Shown: positions 48,401 to 58,507 of the stretch, one piece after another
Layout: the number at the start of each line of letters is the position of its first letter
Numbering within the stretch: the first letter of the stretch is position 1
Source of the DNA: Cryptomeria japonica
Taxonomy: Eukaryota > Streptophyta > Pinopsida > Cupressales > Cupressaceae
DNA length: 64,000 bases
Reading direction: 5' to 3'
Assembly: GCF_030272615.1 (NCBI RefSeq)
Contig: NC_081408.1
Location: 407,389,889 to 407,453,888, forward strand
Notes under the pieces: generated by a model
The model's input: only the letters and a program-made list of their open reading frames with translations
Told to the model about the DNA's origin: nothing
Databases searched by the model: none
Position numbers and translations under genes: made by a program

Positions 48401-48838
48401 CGTGAACACCGACGAAAGCGTCGTCTTAGAGCTCAGGCAGCTGCTTCTCAAACTTTGCAATCCCCAAAAACACCTTCAATAAGCATTATTCCATTTTCTC
48501 CTCAACCGACGATTGAGCCGAAATCTCCTAAACATAAGATGCATGATGATCTTGATCCTGTGCGAGTTAAAGATCCTATTTTTATAAATCTTGATGATGA
48601 TATAGATGAAAATGTTATTCATGATGAAAATGCTACTTCTTCTGTTCATTCTGATAGTGAATATGAACTTGTTGATATTGATAACCATTTATCTAATGAA
48701 TTTTCTAAAGCACTTATCCTAGCTCCTAGACAAGAACAATGTGGCTTGGAACATGAACATAGCCCTTGTTTGGATCTTGTGATAGCTCCATCTGCTATGT
48801 TAGATGTTCCTCCTCTAGCGTGTTCCCTACCTTCCTGA
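45437..48838 (+). CDS. 1133-aa Gag/protease-like polyprotein of element H
   Basis: A single open frame from ATG 45437 to TGA 48836-48838. Residues 1-150 are a mixed N-terminal region with VRRSLRIKS. About 150-260 is a Pro/Ser-rich linker, and about 265-290 a short coil (INNLAQTVSSLQQQ). About 310-470 is the gypsy capsid domain with YNGKGDPLTHVKTFQ, RDKALQWYFSLP and LMHCKQGVKEKVTDFI. Near 577 is a knuckle CQFHRQPGHDTEKG, whose last Cys is Gly. About 680-800 is a protease-like fold with LIDPSCTVN (47555-47581), keeping Asp but losing the usual Gly. Residues 920-1010 are Pro-rich, then basic (RREHRRKRR-like at about 981), and 1050-1090 are acidic. It would form particles. Lack of pol implies help in trans. 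Confidence 0.88.
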   Translation: MSFTTISPTYTIPVRRSLRIKSFQGLITEEMEPNLNGLFIEDMGNSSNPLNDEEALHEVSVEQLSKLDNQFDDFRQWMSQEYPDSQALPLIEGLKRMLQSDKNGIDILRGIAHIVDSNVMPMKSCAETLGYTQPPTQDNHFIPLMTPIASIPTFTSNIMNTSTQDIPPMITSHGGNPSSSINPLPSFNPTSSFVPSVSVPLIPSQMNMTQGGNSFNPSIPPCSVPPVQSPPMTNYHSVPPPYYLPSFNNITPPSQSNTSNMNSSTEATINNLAQTVSSLQQQIASMNQSKFSVPTFDVASPLALDIVRAIPPKDVEIPHLELYNGKGDPLTHVKTFQTICTDFAYDQRLLAKLFTRTLRDKALQWYFSLPSYSITSFEQLANAFIQQFQNNISPKVTLIDLMHCKQGVKEKVTDFIGRYKHLYAQISFLVPDNDIQRIFISNLQKDIREKLLFSEFTSFQQLSATLHNYQLTVSQMEQSHPMAPSDKGDSSQQPFGKFKPNRESIKFNENIINNNVNAASGVSPISKFFKKERKFTPLNESLHSIMNKLLEQNVLTLPPIRQIDPTKINSPYFDNKSFCQFHRQPGHDTEKGFALKGKIQDLIDNNTISISGVNDKGNTFVAPPNQNLQIFTDPFPSHTSNVIDTTDSSVSPDDLVSMTPNVINFVEQQKIPKEPSITFDSSETIRAPDGPLYIVAKVKNTPCRGVLIDPSCTVNVITEEFLFTLQLNQVIYDKTDVVVKLFDAFSSPTIGSITLPIEVCNKSLDVNFAIIPSSEQFHVKLGYPWLSSMKAITSPIHKCLKFPHNGEVVTVNHSLFKPAERTSSVPIDYFWPKQFQSLPPRSDHLFKSYQKWKKDMILSLSEPRTPKLDIPIVLEKEVLPLKDKTNVFPQEDSQPIPMDVTMPISNKLPKSRPIPPRHDGLGLLPKPNIPPLYGVVPPPSSYGEKRPSSSPIVQPKRPQLKHPSDKDENIPPPQSSQLPTKTRRNRSAREHRRKRRLRAQAAASQTLQSPKTPSISIIPFSPQPTIEPKSPKHKMHDDLDPVRVKDPIFINLDDDIDENVIHDENATSSVHSDSEYELVDIDNHLSNEFSKALILAPRQEQCGLEHEHSPCLDLVIAPSAMLDVPPLACSLPS

Positions 48839-49626
48839 AACATTGATCAGCAAGATCGGGGGGTAGATGACGTGCTAGACTAGTTTCATTAGCATAGCAG
48901 ATTCTCTTCTCCTCTATTTTGTTACTTCTTCTATATTTTATTCTCATTCTTCTATTTTTTGTCCTTAGTGTTGTCTACTTGAGGACGATGCAAAGCATTG
49001 AGATCTCTTGATCTCTCTCATGTTGACTCAAAAGACACATTTGTTCCCTTCTTCTAGGTGACCTTCCTTGATTGGGGAATGAAGAACAATTATGCATACA
49101 TACATATGATATAAATGAATTATCATACAGCATACTGACCCCGAGGAAAGCGAAGTCACCTTGTGCTTTGTGTTTTGTGTCTATTATCCTTGGGCTTATC
49201 TCACACTTGGGGGCTAAATCCTTGTGATAACGTGCTCCTTTCCTTTCTCATTCTTATATGTATCACTACCTTAAAGCAATCACCCCCGGTGAGGCGTGTG
49301 CGATCGCTTTAACATAGGGGGGCATACATCCCATTCATATCTTTTCAAGATACTTGAAAATTTCTTGACAAATTTAGCTTTGCCTTGAAAATTTTTGATA
49401 TCTTTCTTGCATGACTCATAGTGAGGGAACCTTACTACTGACAGTCATGGTTCTCCCTCGTGATCTTCCCTTTTACTTTCTCAATTGAAGTCGTAAGATC
49501 CTTAGTCCACTGGGGGCTTGGTGTATCTTGCCTCCTTGACATGGTGAAAGTTTTTCAATGTTGTTTCCTTGTACTTTACCGGAAGTATGAGCGTATGCTT
49601 ATACTCCTGCTAAAGTGGGGGCTAAA
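48839..49626 (+). other. 3' UTR of element H
   Basis: No ORF is supported. It ends in the purine-rich aaagtgggggctaaa directly before the LTR, the likely PPT. A cacccccggtgaggcg segment at 49279 and several ggggg tracts occur upstream. Confidence 0.65.
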
Positions 49627-50903
49627 TGTAGCGTCCTAAAATTGTGACACTTGCAATTTTGACTGCATTTGGGTCTTCACGATGGCGATGCAACACTAAA
49701 CTTGAATGGAGACCCCGAAACTTGCTCACGACACCAAAAACTGCATTTTTCCAGCACCCTGGCCTGATCCTCCTTGCACCCCGTTGTCCCGGGAGGTGGG
49801 ACCAGAGCGCCCAGTGCCCTGGTCCTTTAGGACCAGGGTGCCCAATGCCCTGGTCCCCCAGGACCATGGCGCCCAGCGCCCTGGTCCCTGGCCCTATTTT
49901 GGGCCCGGTCTCCTATGGGACTTCGGGCCTTTTTGTTTGCAAATTGGAAAATAACATTTCCTGGTCGGCCTAAGGTCGGGAAAATCAGTCTTTTAACCCT
50001 AATTGGCAAGTATATAAACTACATTTCCTCTCCCATTGGAGGAGGTCAAAAAAGAGGAAGGACATATGTGTACAAGACGTGGAAACTCTATTCAAACATT
50101 CAAGCATTCAAGCATTCAAGCATTCCTTCAAGCAATTGATCATTCTAAGTCTCCATTCAAGGCTAAGTGTTGCATTCAAGACAAGGATTCAACCATTGAA
50201 GAGGAGATCACATACTACAACATACAAACATACAACATACAACAACATCTATACCTTCACATATAAGGATACAAACATCCTTACAACAAGGTATTAGTAC
50301 TTGTTTTACATTACATTTACAGCATTTCTCATTTCTTGGTTAATTCCAAAACCGGTGTTTGACCTAAAGGCAAACCCCTCATCCCTAACCCCCCAATCGT
50401 CTTTGCTTTTCTATGTGTAGGTTGCAGGTACGCGGCTGAAATTGAAGATTTGGAATCCTTGTGCACAGACGAATAGATCCCCCTTCGTTTCGCGGATTTT
50501 TCAGAGGACCGTGTGCACGCCGGGCGCCATCGTCCCGTCAACTTTTGCTCAAATTTGCAGGACAGCGCCGTTTCGACATTTTACTGCTAATTCCAGATCC
50601 GCAGCTTCATATCATATCCCTAACTCAGTTTATAAGCGAATCTTTCCTACTTTCCATGCATTCCTAGTTCAATCTTTCTATCTACATTTCTTTACAAAAG
50701 AGGGTATCCTTGATGTCTTAACCCTTGAAACTCATATAGAATCTAATCTTGCATTGCGTGAGATTGGATCTTGTGGGTTTCAACCCCTCTTTTGAATGTA
50801 AAGTCTCTCCTAAGTGAAAACCATCAACCCTAGTGACTCTCCCTTATCTCTCCTCGGAGTTGGGGAGGGGAGAACGACTAGGGTTCGATTTTTCCGCTTT
50901 ACA
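49627..50903 (+). repeat. 3' LTR of element H
   Basis: 1277 bp, TGTAGCGTCC...TTTACA. It is longer than the 5' LTR because the ccctggtcc unit is present about three times (49801-49892). Confidence 0.93.
49801..49892 (+). repeat. Minisatellite in H 3' LTR
   Basis: About three units of about 31 bp with core gcgcccagcgccctggtcc, against a single unit in the 5' LTR. Confidence 0.85.
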
Positions 50904-50908
50904 TAAAT
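50904..50908. repeat. Right TSD of element H (imperfect)
   Basis: TAAAT, against GAAAT at 43045-43049. Confidence 0.5.
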
Positions 50909-52205
50909 GTTTTAAAATTCATGTGTGATGACTTAGAATAGGTCTCATAGGTTGAGAAGACCAAAAAGTGCAAAAGTGCAATGTTGCAAAAAGTTGTCAT
51001 GACAACTTTTGTTCTGAATTGGTTAGCGATGGAGTTACACCCTAGGATGACTCCACCTGTGGTAAAAACTATAATTACCCTCTCTTGCATAGTTACCAAG
51101 GTTGGAGAATGTGTTTTGTAAGTTCAACAATCTGAAACTACTCATTTTCAAACTAGTTGGCAACATTTTGGCTTGATTTTACTCATTTTGTAATTGGAAA
51201 TGGATTGAGTTTCTCTAGTGTGTTACAGTATTGTTTGTTCCATTTCAAGCTTTGTAGATAGTTTACTTTGGTGTTTTCTTGCTTGGGTTTGTAAACAGCC
51301 AGTTTTGGCTTGTATATAGCAGTTTATGTAAGAATGGTTGCCCCATGAATTCCTCACGTGCCGCCATCATGGATGTTTGGGACATGAAGGGAAACCACCT
51401 ATAAATTGTACATATGCAAGGACAAGTGTTGGAGATGAGTTTCAATGTGATTGTCACCTTTTTCTAGGCGAGTCGAGGAGTAACCCAGCTAGAGGAAATA
51501 AGGTGAAATTAAAGTGCTAAGTGCAAGGGTGTATGCCAAACCACCATCTAAGATTTTTGATGGGTCCATGAAGTTGGGATAGAGTTTCCAATGCAAGGAG
51601 AATCCTTGACAATGTCATTTGATGCCCAAACCCCAACTTGACCAGTCACTGCCACCTAGAAGGCCTAGAAACCTTTCAAAAACCTCATTTTGGGGTTAGC
51701 ATATTGTACGGTGGAGTAAGGAGCCAAAACCAAAAAAATCACTTGAGGTTAGGTGAAAAATTGAAGAAAAACCAAACTTGATAGGGGGTCTTTTGAACCA
51801 TTTTCACTCAAGCCCTAGAAAGCCAGATTTTGGAGGCCTAATAGGGCTAATTCCTTGTAGCCCTTTTATAGGCAAAATATTGAAATCGGTAAGAAAGCTA
51901 ATGGTTGAAAACCTCAAATGGACCCTAAATACATTAAAAACATGTTAGAAGACACCTCCACACCTCTGCATCAATTCACAATAGTAGGAGGTCAATTTGA
52001 CAAGTTGAAGCCAAGAAGCCACAATTGAGTACATGGGAAGCATTGTAACTTGGTAGGGTTCCTAGCTAAAACACTTGAAGCAAAAACCTTGGAGTGGTTA
52101 AGAAGAAATTCCTAGAAGAGACCTTGAAGGACTTGGAGGTCTAGAGAGAAACTAGGCCTAGTGAGTTGGTGGAACTGAGCAACACCAACTAGGTGAACCC
52201 CATCA
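50909..52205 (+). repeat. 5' LTR of chromovirus I, right fragment
   Basis: Ends ccccatca immediately before the primer site. It is largely unique in this window and without a supported gene. Together with 42835-43049 it gives an LTR of about 1.5 kb. Confidence 0.6.
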
Positions 52206-52208
52206 AAT

Positions 52209-52220
52209 TGGTATCAGAGC
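52209..52220 (+). other. Primer-binding site of chromovirus I
   Basis: TGGTATCAGAGC, tRNA-iMet type, three bases after the LTR end. Confidence 0.88.
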
Positions 52221-52246
52221 CTATAAGATTTGGGCCAGGTGAGTAG

Positions 52247-53440
52247 ATGTCCTCAGTGGAATCTGTAGGAGACAACAACATCATGACCAATGTAGAGTTG
52301 GAAAAGAAAGTGGATGAGCAAGAGGAAGAGAATAGACTCCTGAAGGAGAAGTTGCTAGAATTGGAGAGTAAGCTTGGAGAGGTAGAAACCAAGGCAGATG
52401 AAGTGTTGGTAAAGGTAGAAGGAGCAGAAGGGAAGGGAAAATAAGTGTCTGAGATAGAAAAAATACCTGAACCTGATCCTATCCTAGAGAAAGAACCTTT
52501 CCTGAAGGCATTGAAGGCCTTGAGTGGTAAATCACTGGAAGGATTGCCATTGTTCACTGGTAAGATGGAGGCAAAAGTGGTCTTAGAATGGGTAGAGGGA
52601 ATGGAGAACCATTTTGAATGTGAAGGCATAACTAAAGCCCAAAGAGTCAAGGTAGCCAAGTCAAGGATGAGAGGAGCTTCTCTCACATGGTGGAAATTTG
52701 TGTAAGATGAAAGGAAGAAAATGGGAAAAGCACCCATCTCTTCTTGGAAAGGGATGTTAGTCAAAATCAAAGAAGTCTATCTCCCTGATGACTATGAAGT
52801 GAAAATTCATAGGAAGAGGAAAAAATTAAGACAAAAAGACCTTGATGTTAGTAGCTATACGGAGGAGTTTCACAAACTTAGCCTTAGATCTCATGCGGTG
52901 GAAGAAGAGAGCCTCAAGGTTGCTAGGTACCTAAATGGTCTATGGTGGAACATCCAAGAAGAAATCAGTCTAATGAGCCCAAAAATAGTCTGTCAAACCT
53001 ATCAACTTGCCCTTAAGGTGGAGGAAAAACTGAAAAAGAAGACATGACTCAAGCAACAATAGGGGCAGGGGTAGAGGAAAAGATGATAGAGGCCATAGAG
53101 GAGGCTTTGGAGGAAGAAGTTTTGAACAAAGAACACAAGGAGAGTCTAAATTCACTAAGCAGCAAGAGAGTGGCACTAATAGAGGAGGATTCAATAGAGG
53201 AAGGGGATCTAACAGTGGGTTTAAAGGAAGATCTAGTGGCCAAGGTAGAGGTTCCTCATATTTTGCAACAATGAAGTGTTACCAGTGCAACCAACTTGGT
53301 CATCCAGCATATAGGTGTCCAGAGAAGGGATCACCATCACATGGTGGTGAAAGAAGAGTGAGCTATCTTCAAGAAGAGTCTTCAAGCATCAAGACTTTAG
53401 AGGTTTCCTTAGAATCAGAGGTAGGTGACAACTTGATGAT
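52247..53440 (+). pseudogene. Gag of chromovirus I
   Basis: Starts at ATG 52247, 26 bases after the primer site. An N-terminal coiled coil (DEQEEENRLLKEKLLELESK) is followed by a TAA at 52442-52444. The capsid domain has FLKALKALSGKSLEGLPLF, ESLKVARYLNGLWW and YLPDDYEVKIHRKRKKLRQ. A TAA at 52703-52705 sits exactly where element C has CAA (Gln). A frameshift near 53045 precedes an Arg/Gly-rich box (53060-53265), then the knuckle CYQCNQLGHPAYRC (near 53277-53318). It would be the structural RNA-binding protein of the particle. Confidence 0.92.
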
Positions 53441-53930
53441 AAGGAGAACTTTGATCAAAGAACCGGTTAGAGAAGAGCCAAGCCAAAGAAGGTCCTTATT
53501 TAGGATCAAATGAAAGATTATGGAAAAAGTTTGTAAAGTAATCATTGATTCGAGGTCAGCAAACAATATTATGTCAGAAAAGGCAGTGAGTAAGCTCAAA
53601 TTGCAAAGGATACCTCACAACAATCCTTATAGAGTCACTTGGTTGAACAAAGGCCAACATGTCCTAGTTAATGAGCAAGCATGGGTGGATTTTACCATTG
53701 GGAGGTATAAGGACAAGGTGTTATGTGATGTCCTGCCCATGGATGCATGCCATATTCTATTGGGATGACCATGGAAATTTGATAGACAAGATATCCATGA
53801 TGGAGCCAAGAATGCATACTCATTCAAGAAAGATGGAGTCACATTCAAGATTTAGTCTATCCTTGAGGAAGGGGAAAAGAGGGCAGCAGGTCCTAATGTT
53901 CTTTTGGTGAAGGTATAGGGTTTGCACTAG
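53441..53930 (+). pseudogene. Aspartic protease of chromovirus I
   Basis: The leader EEPSQRRSLFRIK precedes a TGA at 53511-53513, where C has TGC. The active-site block VIIDSRSANNIMSE (near 53540-53582) shows the catalytic Gly changed to Arg (D-S-R), and the C-terminal motif has a stop (LLG, TGA, PW at 53766-53774). The enzyme would be inactive even without the stops. Confidence 0.88.
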
Positions 53931-54750
53931 TAATGAATCCCAAAGAGGAAGACAAGAAAGAGCAGCCATATTTGCCAATAGAGGTGCAATATTTGTTGAA
54001 GAAATTCAAAGGCATAGTAAGTGATGGATAGCCAGCCACCTTACCTCCTAAAAGAACCATAAGCCATCAAATCGACTTCATTCCCAGAGAATCCTTTCCT
54101 AACAAGGAAACTTACAAAATGTAGAGATTTCCAAGAAAATCCAAGATCTCTTAGACCAAGGCCTAATTAGGAAGCATTAGCCTTTGTGTTTTCCCTACCG
54201 TGTTAGCCCCAAAGAAAGGTGGTACTTGGAGATTGTGTACTGATTCTAGAGCTATAAATAGGATCACCATCAGATATAGGTTCCCTATTCCTAGAATAGA
54301 AGACCTCATGTATTGTTTAGGGGAAACCAAGTACTTTACCAAGATTGACCTTAAAAGTGGATACCACCAAATTAGGATTAAGGAGGGTGATGAATGGAAA
54401 ACTACCTTTAAGACAACAGAGGGTCTTTATGAGTGGCTTGTAATGCCATTAGGTTTGTCCAATGCTCCAAGACCCTTCATGAGATTCATGAATGAGGTGA
54501 TGAAGGACTTAATACGTAAATTTATGGTGGTATATCTAGATGATATTCTCATTTTTAGTAAGGATAGAGCAGATCATATTAATCATTTGCAAGATGTATT
54601 ACAAAGATTGTATGATGAAAACCTAACCATGAACTTGGATAAGTGTGAGGTTGTTAAGCAGGAGTTGGTTTACCTTGGGTTTGTGTTGTCTCAAGGAAAC
54701 CTCAAGATGGATCCCAGCAAGGTTGAAGCCATTGTAAATTGGCCTACTCC
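53931..54750 (+). pseudogene. Reverse transcriptase of chromovirus I
   Basis: From 54200 the frame is open for 293 codons through RT into RNase H. It has [60 protein letters not shown] and the YLDD site (54533-54544) in [13 protein letters not shown], followed by the thumb with [19 protein letters not shown]. Upstream (53931-54199) the N-terminal palm is broken by a TAG at 54028-54030 and frame changes. Amino-acid identity to C is clearly high. Confidence 0.94.
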
Positions 54751-55254
54751 TAAGTCAGCAACAAAGGTGAGAAGCTTCCATGGACTAGCTCAGTACTACA
54801 AGAAGTTCATTAGGAAATTCAATGATATATGTGCACCAATGTTAGACACCATTAGAGGTGGAATAAAGGAAAAGTTTCAGTGGGGTGAAGAAGCAAACAA
54901 AGGTTTTGAAACCTTGAAGGAGAAGATAGCTACTCAACCGGTGCTAGTGTTGCCTAGTTTTGAGAAAATTTTCATAGTGAAATGTGATGCAAGCAATGTT
55001 GCAGTAGGTGCTTTCCTAAGCCAAGAAGAAGGACTAGTACCTTTCCATAGTGAGAAGCTAAGTGATGCCAAGAGGAAATAATCCTCTTATGATCTCGAGT
55101 TATATGCTTTAGTGCAGGCTTTGAGGAAGTGGAGACACTATCTCCTCCCTAAAGAATTTGTAGTCTATACGAACAACCAAGCATTGAGTTTTCTAAACTC
55201 ACAAGACAAACTCAGTCATAAACACATGAAATGGGTGGAGTACATGCAGGCCTA
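54751..55254 (+). pseudogene. Connection and RNase H of chromovirus I, truncated
   Basis: [20 protein letters not shown] precedes [21 protein letters not shown] (first catalytic Asp). A TAA at 55079-55081 sits where C has TAT (Tyr). The frame resumes with YDLELYALVQALRKWRHYL and ends at MKWVEYMQAY, where G inserted at 55255. Confidence 0.92.
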
Positions 55255-56404
55255 TGTAATACCCTAAAAATGGTCACCCAAATCATGAGCCCCTAATCTC
55301 GACAACATCACCAAGGTCCTAACCAAAGGCAATTAAATCAACCTTGAGCACATTATTAATTCTTCAGTCATCAAATATCACATAGCAAGTGAATTACTCA
55401 ATATTAATTAAATATTTATTTAATTAATTGAATCATTCCAAGAATATCATTTTTAATCAATAATCCTATTTAATTTATTAAATATCCTAGCATATTTAAT
55501 TAATTAGTAAATTTGCCATTTAATCATGCAAAAAAAGAATTACTTTATTACAAAAGAGGAATTAATTAAAAAGCAAGAGTTGAATTGAAAATAAAATAAA
55601 AGAATTGAATTAAAAGAGAAATCAAACTTGAGATATTATTTCTTTTTCCAAATTTAGAACTTGAAATCAGAAAAGCAATTAATTGAATTATTAATCATTC
55701 TCTAAAATTAGAACTCAAAGCTTTTCAGAAAAAGAAGTTCAGTTGCATTGAAAGAATCTTTTCTTGAATAATTCAAAGAATTATCTATTTTTATCACAAA
55801 CGCATGGAATAATTTAAATCTTATTTCCAATGCAACTTGAACTTCTTATTTAAATGCATTTCAATTAAACTATAATTGGAATCTATCTTAAGGTTAACTG
55901 AACCCGATTTCTCAATTATTTTCAATTAATCCTAAATTGAGCTTTTTCATTATCTCTCTTGAGAATTCTCTATAAATTTAGCCTTCAACTCTCATCCAAA
56001 ACACCCCAAAGATTTTTGAGAACACGCTTGGAGATTATTATTATGCTGATTTTTCTTTGGAGTCATTGAATATATTGTGCTTTTTTAGATTATTTGCATC
56101 CATTATTGCTTGCATCCATATTGCTTGAATTCCTTATTGCTTGAATTATTCATCCATCTTGTATCCATTTTAGCTTAATATCATGCTCATATAGATTAAA
56201 TCCTTCGTCTTGGTGTAGTCTAGTCACTGGTATTGCTTATAAAAATCTAAGAGCAATCTTATACTCGCATCTTTTAGAAGGCAATTGGTTGATTTGTTAT
56301 GGTTTTATTATTCATGCTTATATCTATCTAACCATACATGTAATGAATTAATTGAAGTGTTGTGCCTGCAGCTATCAGACCTTATTCCACTTTTTCACAC
56401 ACAC
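55255..56404 (+). repeat. 5' LTR of element G (right end approximate)
   Basis: Starts TGTAATACCC after the interrupted RNase H. The end is placed at cacacaca just before the primer site. TATAAATT is at 55971-55978. The last 230 bp resemble the end of the F 3' LTR. Confidence 0.75.
55971..55978 (+). promoter_or_regulatory. TATA-like box in G 5' LTR
   Basis: TATAAATT in a gagaattctctataaattta context, about 715 bp into the LTR, comparable to the position in F. Confidence 0.4.
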
Positions 56405-56409
56405 ATCTC

Positions 56410-56426
56410 TGGCACCCACCATGGGG
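56410..56426 (+). other. Primer-binding site of element G
   Basis: TGGCACCCACCATGGGG, close to the TGGCGCCCACCGTGGGG type common in plant Tat elements. The two differences are C/T-type transitions. Confidence 0.75.
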
Positions 56427-58507
56427 CAGAAGACTACATTTTTTGGCCTCCAAGACTGACTTTTTTATTTTTGTTATTTTTCAGATTTTTGACTTTTCGG
56501 ATTTTCGTCTGTACAGTCTCTACATCATCTCGTACAACATTTCCCATAGGCTGAAATAACAAAATGCAGGTGTCATGTGAAATGGAATTCTGTATCATAT
56601 GAGAAAGAATCTTGTATCGTACGATCTAGTAAACTCTATCATACGGCTCTGTATTTTTTAGGTTAAAAAGGCAAAAAAAGTAAATTTCATGATTTTAGTT
56701 TTTTGTTCAAATTGATTATTTTGATGACTGAACCTGGTTGTTTATCTATCTATCTTAGAATTTTTCATAGCCTAATCTATTTTTTGCATAACACGAGTAT
56801 GCTTGTCGCACAAAGACAACATGACTACTGATTCGTTGTCTTTGCAGGTTACTTGAGAAGAAACAACTAAACTTCATGTATTCTTTAAATTCATTTTTAG
56901 GCACCTAACTTGCTATCTGGTTAATGAACAAATCTGTCTTTTTTGTTTTTAGAAAATTTTGAGAGGTAGGAGAGTATGCTCTTGTCTTTTTCTAGACAAT
57001 CAGAAATCCAGACCCTTGAGGCTTTTTCTTTGTTTGAGATTTGTACATCTTTAGTAGGCTTGCCCTCCCGAGGAGCTTAAAAACTCTTAAAGCCTTTACA
57101 GCTGGTGTGAGGGGAACAACCTAAGTGGGAATGGCTAAACGCTAAGTACTCCAACCCACTATAAAATAAACGTGATTTGATGAAAATCAAGTCAACGGCA
57201 GTGCTCGGGAATATCTCTCCTATGTACCTTCGGGTATATTAAACCTTGGTTTTCAAGGCTAGGAGACCTCTTAATTGAGTTTATACCTCGACACACCAAA
57301 CGGACCCCTTACTAGATCCAATTATAATTAGAAGCTACCCAGTTCACCTTCGAAAGGGGGGATAATCTTTTTACATGAGAGATAGTAACTCTCCCAAGAT
57401 ACTTGTCATTTCGTGCCCTCATTAGTGTTTGGAGTTGGATAATACAGCATTGAGAATCCATTGTGTGAGACCCAGTGGTCATATTCTAATTAGCTATTGG
57501 GTGTGTACCTAAGTCTACAAGCAAAGGTTTTCTTCTCTCACCAAATTTTGTAGGGCTTGCATGTTGTGATTGGAGTTACTATTCGTACTACGTGTTTTCT
57601 GTGTTTTCATCCCTCAAACTAAAATTGGAATACCAAAATTGGAGAAAACAAGAAACAACTTAGTGATCAAAAACTTTGTCTGTGTAAAAACTAGTTCATC
57701 CTAAGTCAAAATTATGTCCAAAACTAGTCTATCCTAGTCAAAAATCAGTCCATCTCAAAATTGGTCATACTTGACTATTGAAAAACTCTGAATTTTTGTC
57801 TTTGTCCTGTTAACAGTCATACGAATCTGATCATTTATCGTCCTGCTCTATATCCTATGTTGTATGAGTCTAATAATTTGTCGTCTGAGCTCAATCCTCT
57901 ATCGTACGAAACCCAGTAGTCTGGCATCTGAAGCTAAATCTTGTGTCATACGATACATAATTGCACTAAATCTTTTGTCATCCTAGACATACCCATATGT
58001 CGTACGGTACTAGGCAACAACTCGTACGAAACAAAACTGTTGTCATCCTGAAGCTATTAAATTGTCGTCCGGCTTAGGAAATTCTATCGTACGAATCTCT
58101 AATTTTGTCAGTACAGAGCAATCAAACTTGCCTAAAAATAGTCTATAGTGAACATAATACTGGTTATCATCATCCTAAGCATAAATAGATCAAGACAGTG
58201 CACCTCTGCCATTTGTGTTGCATAATTTGGTCGATCATCTTTCAACTAGTTCAATCAACTACCTATCAAACCTAAGTCACTTAGATAACATCTTATACAG
58301 GATAGATCATTCCTGAAACCAGACCAAAATCTTAATCACTACTTTCAAATCAACTTAGATAAACATCTTATATAGGATAGATCTTTCCTAAAACTAGACT
58401 AAATCTTAGTTTCTTCTCTCAAACAATACGTTAACCGAACAACTAGCTTTGAAATTGATCTTGACCTCTGCATCACAAACAACTTTAGGTCACACTAATC
58501 CATAAAA
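56427..58507 (+). other. 5' leader of element G
   Basis: About 2.1 kb untranslated. 57058-57560 aligns with the F leader. At 56580-56650 and 57815-58105 there are many degenerate 'tgtcgtacga' words. At 58288-58322 and 58363-58400 two copies of an 'aggatagatcattcctgaaa' motif occur. No ORF is supported. Confidence 0.7.

Larger units (their letters stand above)
43050..50903 (+). mobile_element. Element H: Gag-only (non-autonomous) Ty3/gypsy-like retrotransposon with intact ORF
   Basis: The LTRs at 43050-44264 and 49627-50903 differ by few substitutions and one tandem-repeat expansion. The interior (5.4 kb) has a 1.17-kb leader, one 1133-codon ORF and a 0.8-kb 3' UTR. RT, RNase H and integrase are absent. 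The Gag resembles that of Tat elements F and G, so a Tat-like helper is plausible. It is inserted into the 5' LTR of I and is probably the youngest element here. Confidence 0.9.
42835..55254 (+). mobile_element. Element I: chromovirus-type Ty3/gypsy retrotransposon, interrupted by H and G
   Basis: The 5' LTR (split by H) ends at about 52205, followed by a tRNA-iMet primer site, Gag, protease, RT and RNase H. The element is cut at 55255 by the LTR of G, and its integrase and 3' LTR lie right of the window. Gag and RT are closely related to those of element C. Confidence 0.8.

Noticed and set aside
53044-53274. Acidic 76-codon plus-strand ORF in chromovirus I
   Set aside because: It is the wrong frame of the Arg/Gly-rich Gag box. 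The box frame matches element C and leads into the zinc knuckle.
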